From Thermoplasmatota archaeon (lineage in GTDB: Archaea; Thermoplasmatota; E2; DHVEG-1), in the NCBI GenBank assembly GCA_016927555.1, contig JAFGML010000023.1:1-58673 (forward strand): a stretch of 58,673 bases of DNA. Direction: 5' to 3'. How positions within the stretch are numbered: the stretch's first letter is position 1; the number at the start of each line of letters is the position of its first letter. The position numbers and the translations under genes were made by a program. Of the stretch, positions 1-8,311 are shown piece by piece. The notes under the pieces were generated by a model that was not told where the DNA came from, made no database searches, and saw only the letters and a program-made list of their open reading frames with translations.

Positions 1-270
1 GTCTGCATTCTCAACCCCGTTAACCCTCTGAGCATCGGCAGTCTGTGGTAAGGCTGCTCACTTCCGTGCCTCACCCGGTTCCCACAGTAAAGACACACAC
101 ATGACCCTCCGGTCATATGCCCGCATCACCTCTGATCCCAAAGGACAAGGTGTCATAGGCAACAAACGGATCACGAGACACTCGTAACACCGCCTCTCAC
201 ATTCGACCCCAGCGTATCGGCGATTTCTGGTGACAGGGAACGCCTAGCTCCCCGGTCTAGTCTACACCTT
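1..270 (-). ncRNA. ffs: Archaeal SRP RNA (7S RNA), 3' end cut by window edge
   Basis: On the minus strand the sequence shows the conserved SRP helix 8: GTGAGGCACGGAAGTGAGCA followed by GCCTTACC, with the GGAA tetraloop and the asymmetric internal loop bound by SRP54. The 5' part contains the archaeal Alu-domain pattern (GACCGGGGAGC, then GGCGTTCCCTG, then AAATCGCCGATACGCTGGGG). The RNA scaffolds SRP54 and SRP19 for co-translational targeting to the membrane, relevant to the many signal-peptide proteins in this window. The 5' end is placed near 265-270, just after the stop of the upstream membrane-protein gene. The 3' strand that should close helix 1 is not present, so roughly the last few tens of bases lie beyond position 1. 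The exact 5' end is inferred. Confidence 0.93.
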
Positions 271-279
271 TCGCTATTG

Positions 280-540
280 TTACCAGGCACGACGGCTAAG
301 TTTCCGGTAATTTAAATACATTTGCACAAACAGAATGACGAGCCCTACTGATAGAAACGCTATGTCACGAACCACCATAAACCATGCATTGGGGTCATTC
401 AGAGACATCCCAACCGATATGGAATCCTTAATCAGCAGGTAGATAAAAATCGCGATGATGAAGAAAACCACGACATTGATGTAAAACGAATACTTGCTCC
501 ATGTTTTCTTATCCATTGGAAGAACTTGCGTCTCAGCCAT
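280..540 (-). CDS. Small two-helix membrane protein, unknown function
   Basis: An 86-residue protein if translation begins at ATG 540 (MAETQ...). A longer reading to 570 is possible, but the TATA-like ATATATGT at about 572-579 would then lie on the start codon, whereas it is well placed for transcription starting just before 540. Two hydrophobic segments are visible (VVVFFIIAIFIYLLI, and DIAFLSVGLVILFVQMYL), with a short polar loop between them and a basic C-terminus (NYRKLSRRAW). There is no recognisable catalytic motif. It starts MDKKTWSK after a few residues, resembling the start of the 57-residue protein at 13349-13522 (MDKWSKG), so the two may belong to one group of small membrane proteins. 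Its stop is about 10 bases from the SRP RNA 5' end, suggesting the two might be co-transcribed. Confidence 0.6.
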   Translation of the reverse strand: MAETQVLPMDKKTWSKYSFYINVVVFFIIAIFIYLLIKDSISVGMSLNDPNAWFMVVRDIAFLSVGLVILFVQMYLNYRKLSRRAW

Positions 541-601
541 ACACACCAACCTACACACAGCATAAAACAATACATATATGAAGGTTATGCTCCAAGCAGG
601 G

Positions 602-3600
602 TTAGAAGAAGTCAGTTAATTTCGCGTTTTTCACCTTATCGCTCACGAACAGCGAGTCAATGGATTTCTCCACCAAGGCTATCCGCTGCTGTGCGTACAA
701 CGGCAGGTGGTACTTCTCAGCTATCTCCTTGGAAATCGTCAGGTACTTCTTCACAGACATCTCGTGCACGGTGAGGGTCAGCTTCCCATTGCACTTCGTG
801 CACACTCCCTGGAGCGGTACACGTCTGTACGTGGTGTTACACAGAGGACAACGTACCGATTGCTTGCTGAACGCCCGCAGGTTCCCAATGATATCAGGAA
901 GGAAGTGCCGCTCGATGACCTTGTAGGCGACATCAGCCTCATCCACCGCGCGGATCTTCGCAGCCAGGCTCAACTGTACATTCATCTTATCCATCATGCT
1001 CTTCAACGTCTTGTACAAGGACTCCTTGGGTCCCTCTGAGATGTTCGCGGTGTCATGGGTGAATCCGAACTGCTCGTACTGCAACTCAGTACCCAGCCGA
1101 CTGGCCACCAGCCCCATCTTTGATTCCATGTTCTTGGAATGCTCATGACGCATCGTTGCTTCATAGAACTCCAGGGGATACCGCGCTAAGGTATCCAGGT
1201 TGTGTGCCTCTTTGTCCACCTCTGAAGGGTCCAGACGCGTCGTCAGAATCAACGGCAAATCCATTTTTCCTCCCCGTTTATCAGGGATGTACGAATGAGA
1301 AAAATTCAGCAGTGCGTCAAGGAGGAGCATGAGACCATCCTCGTCGCCGTCCGCATTTCGCCTTTTAGTCGCATGAAAATACGGATGACCATAGCACACC
1401 TGCGCGGTTGTAAACCCGATGATCCTGGCCAGGGCACCTGCTGAGGTGTGTGGTGCAAGCCCGACAACCAGATGCCCGATGAGGTCCTGGTCTCTTTTCA
1501 CTTTGTAGAACCGTTCGACCCCGTAGAATTTCGAGAGGAGCTCATCGATGAACTTTGCGACTTGGATGAAGTACTCTGCGCAGGCGCTGGAGACGATGAC
1601 GTCTTGCGCTTTCAGCTCACAGATCTGCTCGTCATTCTCAAGAGCCGCTCCAAGGTAGTCGTGGGTGTATCCCAGTTCCTGGAGTCTTTTCAGGGGGACG
1701 CCTATCTCTTTTGGTTTGAAATGTGTTAACGGGGCATCGGTCATGTCAAACCGAATCGTCCCGTCTTTGAACACGTGGACACCGTGTTTCGCCCGCAGGA
1801 TGCCTTTCTCCAGTGGCTCAGGGGTCTTGTGCTTGGAGATGGTGCCGATCACACCTTTTATGTTGTCGGGAAGCAGATGCTCTTTGAGGTGCTTTTGGGC
1901 ATGCTCAAGCTCCTCGGTGAGGTTGATGGAATGTTTCTCGAGTTTTCCTTCGATGACCTCGGTGTGGGTGCCACAGGCGCAGACGAGGTGGAAGGTCGTC
2001 CTGTTGCACTTCGGGCAGCGGCGGGTGCCTGCCTCGACGTCGATGGTGACGTTTTCTGCTGCGTTTTTCACGAGTCGTTGGTTCCCCCCGTAATCCCCTA
2101 AGGGGAAGAGGACGTGTGGTGGTGGTCGCATTTTCCGTGGGGACGCCTTCTCAGGTCTGCCCATGCGGGTGCCGATGCGGAAGGGCCCTCGGGCGCGCAC
2201 GGTCACCCCTGCTAGTCGGGAGACGTAGGACAGGGTCGTGTCCTGTGGCTCTGGTGGTTGCAGTCGGTCTGTTACGACAATGTTTCCTTCTTGAAGCTCC
2301 AGGCCGCAGCACCGTATCAAGGAATACGCATAGCGATCTAGGTGGTAGGCTCCTTCTCGTTGGCTGTGCAGTGCTCCGAGTTCGATGAGGATGTTCTTTA
2401 TGTCAGGGTTCTGTGGAAGCACCAGGGTGTCTGGATGGTCCTGCTGCAGGGTTCCTTGTTCTTTCACATACGTCGATAAGGTGATGATGTCCTGAAGGGT
2501 GAGATCGTGCCAGAAGAGGTTGTAGTCAGGGTGGAGGGGGACCTTGTATTGTTCTGCGAGAATGAATGCATCAGGGGGTGTAGGGTGGCGTAGGTCGATG
2601 TGTCTGCCAAGGTCGTCGTCCATGGTCTGCTGCAACTGCTGGTCTGCGGCGTTCACCTCTGGTGTTGTGTAGTTTTTTGGTAGGCATTTTCGTTGACGTT
2701 GGAGTTCTTGTACCCACCATTCATAGGAGTAGGAGGCGTCAGGGAGCAGGGCGTTGTTCTCGATGAACTCTCCGTAGGGGACCAGGAGTTCCCCCAGGTC
2801 AATGATTTTTTTCACATCGCTACGGAGGCTTTTCACATCGTTTATCTGGATGAGGTCACCATTCTGAAGCAGGACAATGGGTCCTTCGATCTGGTCGCAG
2901 GGGGTGCCGATGGTTCCTTTGCCTGGTCGTTCGGTTTTCATCTGCGTGCCGACCGTGATGAAGTTGTCAAGCAGGAACATGGTGGCAGGGTTGATGGCAG
3001 TGGATGCCAGTCCCGCGGTGCGTGCTCGTCCGTAGCGGAGGCGGAAGCCTCCTTTTCGTGAGGGATGCGACAGCACAGGTCGTCCTGCGATGACCTCACC
3101 AATGTACTTTGAGGAGGGAGGGATGGTGGGGATGTCGCCGCTCTCTTTGGTCGGCTCTGTTCCTCTGTTGACGAAGGTTTCGAGGAACTCCCACCCGGGG
3201 AGCTTGAGTTTTTTGATGTGTTTGTAGATTTTTGGTGCTTTGAGGCAGAGTCCCTCAGCGATGACCAGGCAGGCTCCTCCTCGGAGTCTGTTGGTGCCAA
3301 CACGGGGGAGGTCGCGGTACCCGGTGACTTCTTCGTCTTCGGTTCCTTCTCCGTTGATGCAGATGGGGCAGTTCCGCACGATGAGGTCGATTTCGTCGAC
3401 CGTGGGGACGTACTGGAGGTGTTGCACTCGTTTATACAGCGGGATTTCTTCTTTGAGCCGCTCGATTTCTCCTTGAGTCGCCTTGAATGTTCCTACGCCG
3501 AGTTCCCGTCGCACGACATCAGCGATCAGTACGCTCATGGCTTGTCCGGTTCCCCCAGCGCTGCGGATAGGCCCTGAGAAGTACACATCCACGTAGGTGG

Positions 3601-4036
3601 TGCCGTCGTTGTTTCGTCCGAGTCGTACCTCAGCAATACCTTCGAGGGGTGCGACCAGGACGCCTTCGGTGAGGATGGCTAGACCAGTTCGTATCGCCTG
3701 GTCCAGTGCTTGTTCTGCGCTGCCGGATGCCCTGTTTTTTTCTCTGGCGACCTGTCTGGCGATTTCAAGGGAAACCAGTTCTCTGTTGCCGATTTTTTTT
3801 GTCGCCTGGCGGATTTGTGGTGCGATGCCTGGTGGGCCGACGAGCTGTTCGACGCGGGCGGCAAGATCGAGCGCCTGTGGTATTTCCACGGAAAGCTCAG
3901 GGTCGTATCCTTTTTCTCTTGCCGTTTGTGCAAGGGTGTAGCAGGCGTCGATGTCGTGTTGCAGCTGGTCAAAATACAGACGCATGTCTTTGCTTGCAGC
4001 GATATTTCTGGATAACTCCCCATCCATGGCTCTCAT
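602..4036 (-). CDS. polC: DNA polymerase D large (catalytic) subunit DP2
   Basis: Catalytic subunit of the archaeal replicative polymerase PolD; with DP1 it copies the chromosome. In the 1146-residue numbering from the GTG at 4042, the catalytic motif NADGDEDG lies at residues 896-903, in the double-psi beta-barrel core that PolD shares with RNA polymerase. Zinc-binding pairs include CPKC...CACG in the middle and CPLC (1065) with CTKC (1081) near the C-terminus. The very C-terminus ends KLTDFF, resembling a PCNA-interacting peptide. Length is normal and there is no intein, although this motif is a common intein site. ATG 4036 is chosen because a TATA-like CATTTAAG lies about 40 bp upstream; GTG 4042 is equally possible. 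DP1 lies immediately upstream, but a T-run separates them. Confidence 0.97.
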   Translation of the reverse strand: MRAMDGELSRNIAASKDMRLYFDQLQHDIDACYTLAQTAREKGYDPELSVEIPQALDLAARVEQLVGPPGIAPQIRQATKKIGNRELVSLEIARQVAREKNRASGSAEQALDQAIRTGLAILTEGVLVAPLEGIAEVRLGRNNDGTTYVDVYFSGPIRSAGGTGQAMSVLIADVVRRELGVGTFKATQGEIERLKEEIPLYKRVQHLQYVPTVDEIDLIVRNCPICINGEGTEDEEVTGYRDLPRVGTNRLRGGACLVIAEGLCLKAPKIYKHIKKLKLPGWEFLETFVNRGTEPTKESGDIPTIPPSSKYIGEVIAGRPVLSHPSRKGGFRLRYGRARTAGLASTAINPATMFLLDNFITVGTQMKTERPGKGTIGTPCDQIEGPIVLLQNGDLIQINDVKSLRSDVKKIIDLGELLVPYGEFIENNALLPDASYSYEWWVQELQRQRKCLPKNYTTPEVNAADQQLQQTMDDDLGRHIDLRHPTPPDAFILAEQYKVPLHPDYNLFWHDLTLQDIITLSTYVKEQGTLQQDHPDTLVLPQNPDIKNILIELGALHSQREGAYHLDRYAYSLIRCCGLELQEGNIVVTDRLQPPEPQDTTLSYVSRLAGVTVRARGPFRIGTRMGRPEKASPRKMRPPPHVLFPLGDYGGNQRLVKNAAENVTIDVEAGTRRCPKCNRTTFHLVCACGTHTEVIEGKLEKHSINLTEELEHAQKHLKEHLLPDNIKGVIGTISKHKTPEPLEKGILRAKHGVHVFKDGTIRFDMTDAPLTHFKPKEIGVPLKRLQELGYTHDYLGAALENDEQICELKAQDVIVSSACAEYFIQVAKFIDELLSKFYGVERFYKVKRDQDLIGHLVVGLAPHTSAGALARIIGFTTAQVCYGHPYFHATKRRNADGDEDGLMLLLDALLNFSHSYIPDKRGGKMDLPLILTTRLDPSEVDKEAHNLDTLARYPLEFYEATMRHEHSKNMESKMGLVASRLGTELQYEQFGFTHDTANISEGPKESLYKTLKSMMDKMNVQLSLAAKIRAVDEADVAYKVIERHFLPDIIGNLRAFSKQSVRCPLCNTTYRRVPLQGVCTKCNGKLTLTVHEMSVKKYLTISKEIAEKYHLPLYAQQRIALVEKSIDSLFVSDKVKNAKLTDFF

Positions 4037-4074
4037 GCTCACAAAATAGACATAGTCTACATGGTGGTTTTTGT

Positions 4075-4085
4075 CTTAAATGTTT
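4075..4085 (-). promoter_or_regulatory. TATA-like element for DP2
   Basis: Minus-strand ACATTTAAGAC lies 40-50 bp upstream of the DP2 start and downstream of the T-run that follows DP1. This suggests DP2 has its own promoter. Judged by eye from sequence and spacing only. Confidence 0.4.
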
Positions 4086-4098
4086 GTATTTTCTGTTG

Positions 4099-4107
4099 AA
4101 AAAAAAA
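4099..4107 (-). terminator. T9 terminator after DP1
   Basis: A run of nine T on the minus strand starts about 22 bases after the DP1 stop codon. Archaeal RNA polymerase terminates at such T-runs without needing a hairpin. It sits before the DP2 promoter, so read-through to DP2 may be partial. Confidence 0.45.
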
Positions 4108-4129
4108 CAGGGAGATGAACTCTCTTCTG

Positions 4130-5920
4130 TTATGTTGATGTCTTGCTGAAGTCCATGGTGGTGGCGTTGCCTGTCTTCAGGTCGACAATAGGGAGCTTCG
4201 CTGAGTCTGGGGTAAAATTCATCATCTTCTGGTAGGAGGTCTGTGCTTGCCAGCTGGAGGCGTTGATCAGGGTGACGCCGCGGTAGTTGTCAATAGCGGA
4301 GACGTGGACGTGTCCGGTGACGAAGATGTCGGGGACCTGGGTGATGATCATGTAGTCCTCTTGCTCTGGGGCGAGTGGTGTGTAGCCGCCGTAGGTGGGT
4401 GCGAGGTGTCGTTTCTTGAGCATGAGTTTCATGACCTCGGTGGGTGCGTTGTAGCTGAGGGCTTGGATGTTGGTGGAGTAGTCCAGGAGGCTTTGGCCGT
4501 GGTAGGAGAGGATTTCGACGCCGTGTAAGGTGAAGGTGCTAGGGTTGCCAAGGAAGATGAATTCTTTTCCTTGGAAGAGGTCGCGTATCTCTTGTTCGAA
4601 GGCTGGTTGTGGCTCTGCTGGTCTGACCGCGTCGTGGTTGCCTGGTTGAAGGAGGACGGTGATGTGGTCGGGGATGGCGGTGAGTTGTGTAGCGAGTGCC
4701 TCGTACTGGTGGTAGATGTTGGGGATGGAGAGTTCTTTTTCCTGGTTGGGGTAGATGCCGATGCCGTCGACCAGGTCGCCGGGGAGTACGAGGTACTTGA
4801 GTTTGCTGGCGACGTCTCGTTGTCGTGAGTTGCCAAGGTCGCCGTTGATCCAGCGGAGGAACGCGTTCCACTCTGGTTGCATAAACATTTTGCTGCCGAT
4901 GTGGATGTCTGAGAGGAAGGCAGCGCACAGGGGTGAATCGGTGCGTTTTCGTTCATGGTGGAGCTTGATGTCTGGGTAGATGATGTTGTTGATGATGATG
5001 AGGTCGCTGTTTATGCTGATGCGGCCGACGATGCCGATGACTTCGTCGGCCATGACCTCGCTGGCTAGGGGGAAGATGTCGGTGTTTCCTTTGAGTGCCA
5101 TGAGGGGTACAGTGCCGGTCTCGTCTTCTATTTCGATGAGGCGGTGTCCGTTGTGCGTGGTTTTCACGGTTTTGACGATGCCGATGAGCTGCACGTCCGT
5201 CATGCTTTTCTTGATGCGGTTGATGGGGATGAACTGGGCGATTTCTCGTCGTTGGTTGCACAGGATGGTGCGGATGCCTTGGTAGCGGCTGCGGAAGAGG
5301 TTGACGAAATCCTGGGTGGTGCCATGGCTGGAGCGTTTCCCGGTGACGTCCTGGGTGATGCGTACCTCTGCGTCGTAGTCTCGAGCCAGTGGTTTCCATC
5401 CTTTGGCTGTTTTGATGTCGAGGGGTTGGAGAGGTGGTTGTTCCTCGGTGTCGTCTCGTGATTTGTCGTCATCCTCGGTGTCTTCGCTGTCCTCGTCATC
5501 CGTGACCTCAGTGGTGAATTTCGGTTTGTCGTAGAGGGTGGAGAGAATCTTCTTCTGGAGTTCTTTCTCCATGGTTTTATCCAAGGGGTGTGTTGGTGGT
5601 GCAGGTGGTTCAGTGGGAGGTGGTGATGGTGGTTGTTCTGAAATCTGCTGGGATGTTTCTTCAATGGTTTTGATGGTCTCCATGGTGAGGAATAAGGGGT
5701 ACTCTCTGAGGCTGTGGATGAGGAAGCTGGCGAAGGTGTCCGGGTTGTCTTTGGAGGCGATGTACTTGAGTGCCTCAGGTTGGACGAACGTCCCATGGTC
5801 AGAGAAGAGTTGCAGAATGGATTTCATTGCCTCGCCATGAAAAATGTTTTTGTCTGCATCCGGTATAGGTGTTGTTGTTTTTAGTGTTATGGTTTCCCAA
5901 GCACGCATGGTGCTGCTCAT
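4130..5920 (-). CDS. polB: DNA polymerase D small subunit DP1 (3'-5' exonuclease)
   Basis: Proofreading subunit of PolD; 596 residues. The N-terminal part (1-90) is helical. A Pro-rich then strongly acidic linker follows at about 95-165 (PPSPPPTEPP; DDEDSEDTEDDD). An OB-fold follows at about 240-320, then the calcineurin-like phosphoesterase domain with metal ligands in FLSDIHIG (336-342), GDLVDG (381-386), PGNHD (426-430) and TGHVHV near 535. All Mre11-type metal-binding motifs are present, so exonuclease activity is expected. The start at 5920 lies 26 bp from a TATA element, fitting a leaderless mRNA. DP2 lies just downstream in the same direction, the usual partner, though a T-run and a separate promoter candidate lie between them. 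Confidence 0.96.
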   Translation of the reverse strand: MSSTMRAWETITLKTTTPIPDADKNIFHGEAMKSILQLFSDHGTFVQPEALKYIASKDNPDTFASFLIHSLREYPLFLTMETIKTIEETSQQISEQPPSPPPTEPPAPPTHPLDKTMEKELQKKILSTLYDKPKFTTEVTDDEDSEDTEDDDKSRDDTEEQPPLQPLDIKTAKGWKPLARDYDAEVRITQDVTGKRSSHGTTQDFVNLFRSRYQGIRTILCNQRREIAQFIPINRIKKSMTDVQLIGIVKTVKTTHNGHRLIEIEDETGTVPLMALKGNTDIFPLASEVMADEVIGIVGRISINSDLIIINNIIYPDIKLHHERKRTDSPLCAAFLSDIHIGSKMFMQPEWNAFLRWINGDLGNSRQRDVASKLKYLVLPGDLVDGIGIYPNQEKELSIPNIYHQYEALATQLTAIPDHITVLLQPGNHDAVRPAEPQPAFEQEIRDLFQGKEFIFLGNPSTFTLHGVEILSYHGQSLLDYSTNIQALSYNAPTEVMKLMLKKRHLAPTYGGYTPLAPEQEDYMIITQVPDIFVTGHVHVSAIDNYRGVTLINASSWQAQTSYQKMMNFTPDSAKLPIVDLKTGNATTMDFSKTST

Positions 5921-5932
5921 TATATATCTGTA

Positions 5933-5951
5933 CTATTGAAAGCTTTAATAG
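5933..5951. promoter_or_regulatory. Shared divergent TATA region between DP1 and thiC
   Basis: The 19-bp near-palindrome CTATTGAAAGCTTTAATAG sits between divergent genes. Read on the plus strand, CTTTAATA is centred about 29 bp before the thiC ATG (5976). Read on the minus strand, TATTAAAG is centred about 26 bp before the DP1 ATG (5920). Both distances fit leaderless archaeal transcripts, so one TATA element seems to serve both directions. Confidence 0.55.
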
Positions 5952-5975
5952 GATGAAGTGATTTGGTTGTTTTGT

Positions 5976-7292
5976 ATGACGCAGATTTCACTGGCGAGAC
6001 AGGGGAAGACCACCGCGCAGATGAGGCAGGCTGCTGCCTCTGAGACGATTCCGGTTGATGTCCTTCGTCGACGGGTTGCATCTGGCTCGGTGGTGCTGCC
6101 GTGGAACCCAGTACATGCACCGACCGTAGTTGGTATTGGACAAGGGTTACGCGTCAAGGTGAATGCAAACATTGGCACCTCGCGTGAGCACTGTCGTCTC
6201 CAGGAGGAAGTAGAGAAGGCTACGGTAGCGGTGGCAGCAGGTGCCCATGCGGTCATGGATTTGTCGACCGGGGGGAACCTGGATCACATCAGGAAAGCGT
6301 TGTTGAAGACGGTGCACGTCCCGTTTGGTACCGTGCCGATTTATCAGACCGGTATCGAGGCGATTACCAAGCGTGGTGCACTCGTGGATATGACCGCGGA
6401 TGACATGTTTCGGGTGTTTGAGAAGCAGGCGAAGCAGGGTGTTGATTTCGCAGTGGTCCATGTGGGGGTGACCCGGGAGAGTGTGGCACGGTTACAGAAG
6501 CAGAAACGGTTGATTCCCATGGTCTCACGCGGTGGGGCGTTCCACATGGCCTGGATTCTGCACCATGGGCAGGAGAACCCGTTGTATCAGGAGTTCGGGT
6601 ACCTCCTGGAGCTGGCGAAGCAGTACGATGTGACGCTGTCGCTGGGTGATGGCATGCGGTCTGGGGCTCTTGCGGATTCGAATGATAGGGCGAAGTTTCA
6701 GGAGTTGTTGATCATCGGTGAGCTGGTGGAGGAGGCGCGGCGTGCTGGGGTGCAGACCATGGTCGAAGGACCAGGTCACATGCCGCTGAATGATATTGCA
6801 GCAAACATTCAGGTGATGAAGACGGTGACGCGGGACGCCCCGTACTTTGTGCTTGGGCCGCTGGTCACGGATATCGCCCCGGGGTACGACCACTTCGTAG
6901 GCGGCATCGGGGGTGCCCTGGCTGGGTGTGCTGGTGCTGATTTCCTGTGCTATCTGACGCCTGCGGAGCACCTGTGCCTGCCTGATGCAGATGATGTCCG
7001 TGAGGGGGTGATTGCCACGCGGATTGCGGCGCATGCTGCTGATCTCGCACGAGGTGTGGACCGTGAGGTTGATCGACGGTTTAGTGTGGCGCGGGAAGCC
7101 CTGGACTGGAAGCAGATGTTTGCGTTGTGTGTTGATCCGGCGACGGCGAAGAGGTACCGGGCGAAGCGTCAGCCACTAGAAGATACCCATGCGTGCTCGA
7201 TGTGTGGGAAGCTGTGTGCTATTGAGCTGGTGCAACGGCACTTACGCGGGCAGAAAACACCCCAAAAAAAGATATATAAAAAGAAATATTAA
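5976..7292 (+). CDS. thiC: Phosphomethylpyrimidine synthase ThiC
   Basis: Radical SAM enzyme that rearranges aminoimidazole ribotide into HMP phosphate, the pyrimidine half of thiamine. The 438-residue protein matches the short archaeal/clostridial form. Seen: KVNANIGTS near the N-terminus, MDLSTGG, TVPIYQ, SRGG, SLGDGMR, EGPGHMPL, LGPLVTDIAPGYDH and the C-terminal iron-sulfur cysteines CSMCGKLC. The spacing is C-X2-C-X3-C, one residue shorter than the C-X2-C-X4-C (CSMCGPKFC) of E. coli ThiC. I cannot tell from here whether that is normal for short ThiC. Start 5976 is preferred over 5958 because it is 29 bp from the TATA element. No other thiamine gene is adjacent and the 55-bp upstream gap has no room for a TPP riboswitch. 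Confidence 0.95.
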   Translation: MTQISLARQGKTTAQMRQAAASETIPVDVLRRRVASGSVVLPWNPVHAPTVVGIGQGLRVKVNANIGTSREHCRLQEEVEKATVAVAAGAHAVMDLSTGGNLDHIRKALLKTVHVPFGTVPIYQTGIEAITKRGALVDMTADDMFRVFEKQAKQGVDFAVVHVGVTRESVARLQKQKRLIPMVSRGGAFHMAWILHHGQENPLYQEFGYLLELAKQYDVTLSLGDGMRSGALADSNDRAKFQELLIIGELVEEARRAGVQTMVEGPGHMPLNDIAANIQVMKTVTRDAPYFVLGPLVTDIAPGYDHFVGGIGGALAGCAGADFLCYLTPAEHLCLPDADDVREGVIATRIAAHAADLARGVDREVDRRFSVAREALDWKQMFALCVDPATAKRYRAKRQPLEDTHACSMCGKLCAIELVQRHLRGQKTPQKKIYKKKY

Positions 7293-7322
7293 AGAATATT
7301 CATAGAAATATATAACTATTGC

Positions 7323-7329
7323 TTTTTTT
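7323..7329 (+). terminator. T7 terminator after thiC
   Basis: A run of seven T, 30 bases after the thiC stop and before the promoter of the next gene, fits an archaeal intrinsic terminator. Confidence 0.4.
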
Positions 7330-7358
7330 CACATAGGCGCGTCAACCAAACAACAGTC

Positions 7359-7366
7359 TATAAATA
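7359..7366 (+). promoter_or_regulatory. TATA box of presenilin-like gene
   Basis: TATAAATA lies about 28 bp before the ATG at 7391, an ideal spacing for a leaderless transcript. Confidence 0.6.
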
Positions 7367-7390
7367 AACCAAAGGCATTCACCGGAGCAC

Positions 7391-8311
7391 ATGGCTGAAA
7401 CATCCACCCCAACAAAGCATGAACTACTCCCCATTGTCTTCATGGGCTGCTTCTTCATTCTCATCAATGGGTTTGCCTTGATCCTTTCTCATATTTTCGC
7501 TGGCGCAGGCATGGAGGTCTTCGAAGAGGCAGACAACCCGGTCAACCTCCTCTGGCTGTTCCTCACCATCCTAGGCATGACCATTCTCATCCTCATCATC
7601 GCAAAGTTCTGGAAGAAACGCCTCATCCAACTCATCATCCTGTTCGCTGTGGGGTACACGTCTTTTTACATCTTCATTCCTCTGCTATCGCTAGTCACCT
7701 CTGATGACCTCCTGATTCTCCTTGTGTCAATTCTCCTTGCGGTCTGCTTGGTGGTTCTCCTGGTGAAGTACCCTGAGTGGTACGTCATCGACCTCTGCGG
7801 CATCATCATCGGAGCAGGAGCAGTCGCCCTCTTTGGCATCTCACTGAGCATCCTGCTCGTCCTGCTTCTGCTGATTGGTCTGGCAGTCTACGACGCTATC
7901 TCTGTGTACAAAACAAAGCACATGATCGATCTGGCTGACACCGTCATGGACCTCAAACTCCCTGTGCTGCTCGTCGTCCCAAAGATCAGACACTACTCCC
8001 TTCTCAAAGAGACCAAGCGACTCAAGGAGCAACTCAAAGACGGAGAAGAACGCGAGGCGTTCTTCATGGGGCTCGGGGATGTCGTCATGCCAGGCATCCT
8101 GGTCACCGCAGCCTACATCAACATCCAGAACGGTCTGCCTGTTGCGCTGTGCACGCTTCTGGGAACCCTGATTGGTTTTCTGGTCCTGATGACCTTTGTG
8201 CTGAAAGGAAAACCACAGGCAGGGTTACCACTCCTCTGCGGCGGTGCTATTCTTGGGTACGTGCTCTCCAGCATTGTGTTGTATGGCACGGTAGTCGGCC
8301 TGGGGTTCTAG
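7391..8311 (+). CDS. Presenilin/signal-peptide-peptidase-like intramembrane aspartyl protease
   Basis: A 306-residue polytopic membrane protein with about nine hydrophobic segments, as in the A22/PSH family (presenilin homologues of archaea). The two catalytic aspartates are visible: YD in the sixth segment (LAVYDAISVYKTKHM, about residue 177) and GLGD in the seventh (FMGLGDVVMPG, about residue 228), separated by the usual cytosolic loop. The third landmark, PAL in eukaryotic members, reads AGLPLL here. The family cleaves transmembrane segments inside the membrane, including signal-peptide remnants. The stop interleaves with that of the convergent rhomboid gene (CTAG at 8308-8311). Natural substrates cannot be deduced, but the many secreted neighbours make signal-peptide clearance a plausible role. 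Confidence 0.88.
   Translation: MAETSTPTKHELLPIVFMGCFFILINGFALILSHIFAGAGMEVFEEADNPVNLLWLFLTILGMTILILIIAKFWKKRLIQLIILFAVGYTSFYIFIPLLSLVTSDDLLILLVSILLAVCLVVLLVKYPEWYVIDLCGIIIGAGAVALFGISLSILLVLLLLIGLAVYDAISVYKTKHMIDLADTVMDLKLPVLLVVPKIRHYSLLKETKRLKEQLKDGEEREAFFMGLGDVVMPGILVTAAYINIQNGLPVALCTLLGTLIGFLVLMTFVLKGKPQAGLPLLCGGAILGYVLSSIVLYGTVVGLGF

Noticed and set aside
540-570. Start at 570 for the first small membrane protein
   Set aside because: The TATA-like sequence at 572-579 would leave no space for a transcript covering this start; ATG 540 fits better.
1340-1380. Intein in DP2 at the NADGDEDG motif
   Set aside because: The motif is uninterrupted and the protein has normal intein-free length.
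4429-5796. Long open frames opposite or out of frame with DP1 (several over 100 codons, rich in Arg, Ser, Thr, His)
   Set aside because: They are shadows caused by codon bias within the real DP1 gene; compositions are not protein-like.
5921-5975. TPP riboswitch before thiC
   Set aside because: The intergenic gap is only 55 bp and holds a TATA element; there is no room for, and no trace of, the conserved THI-box sequence.
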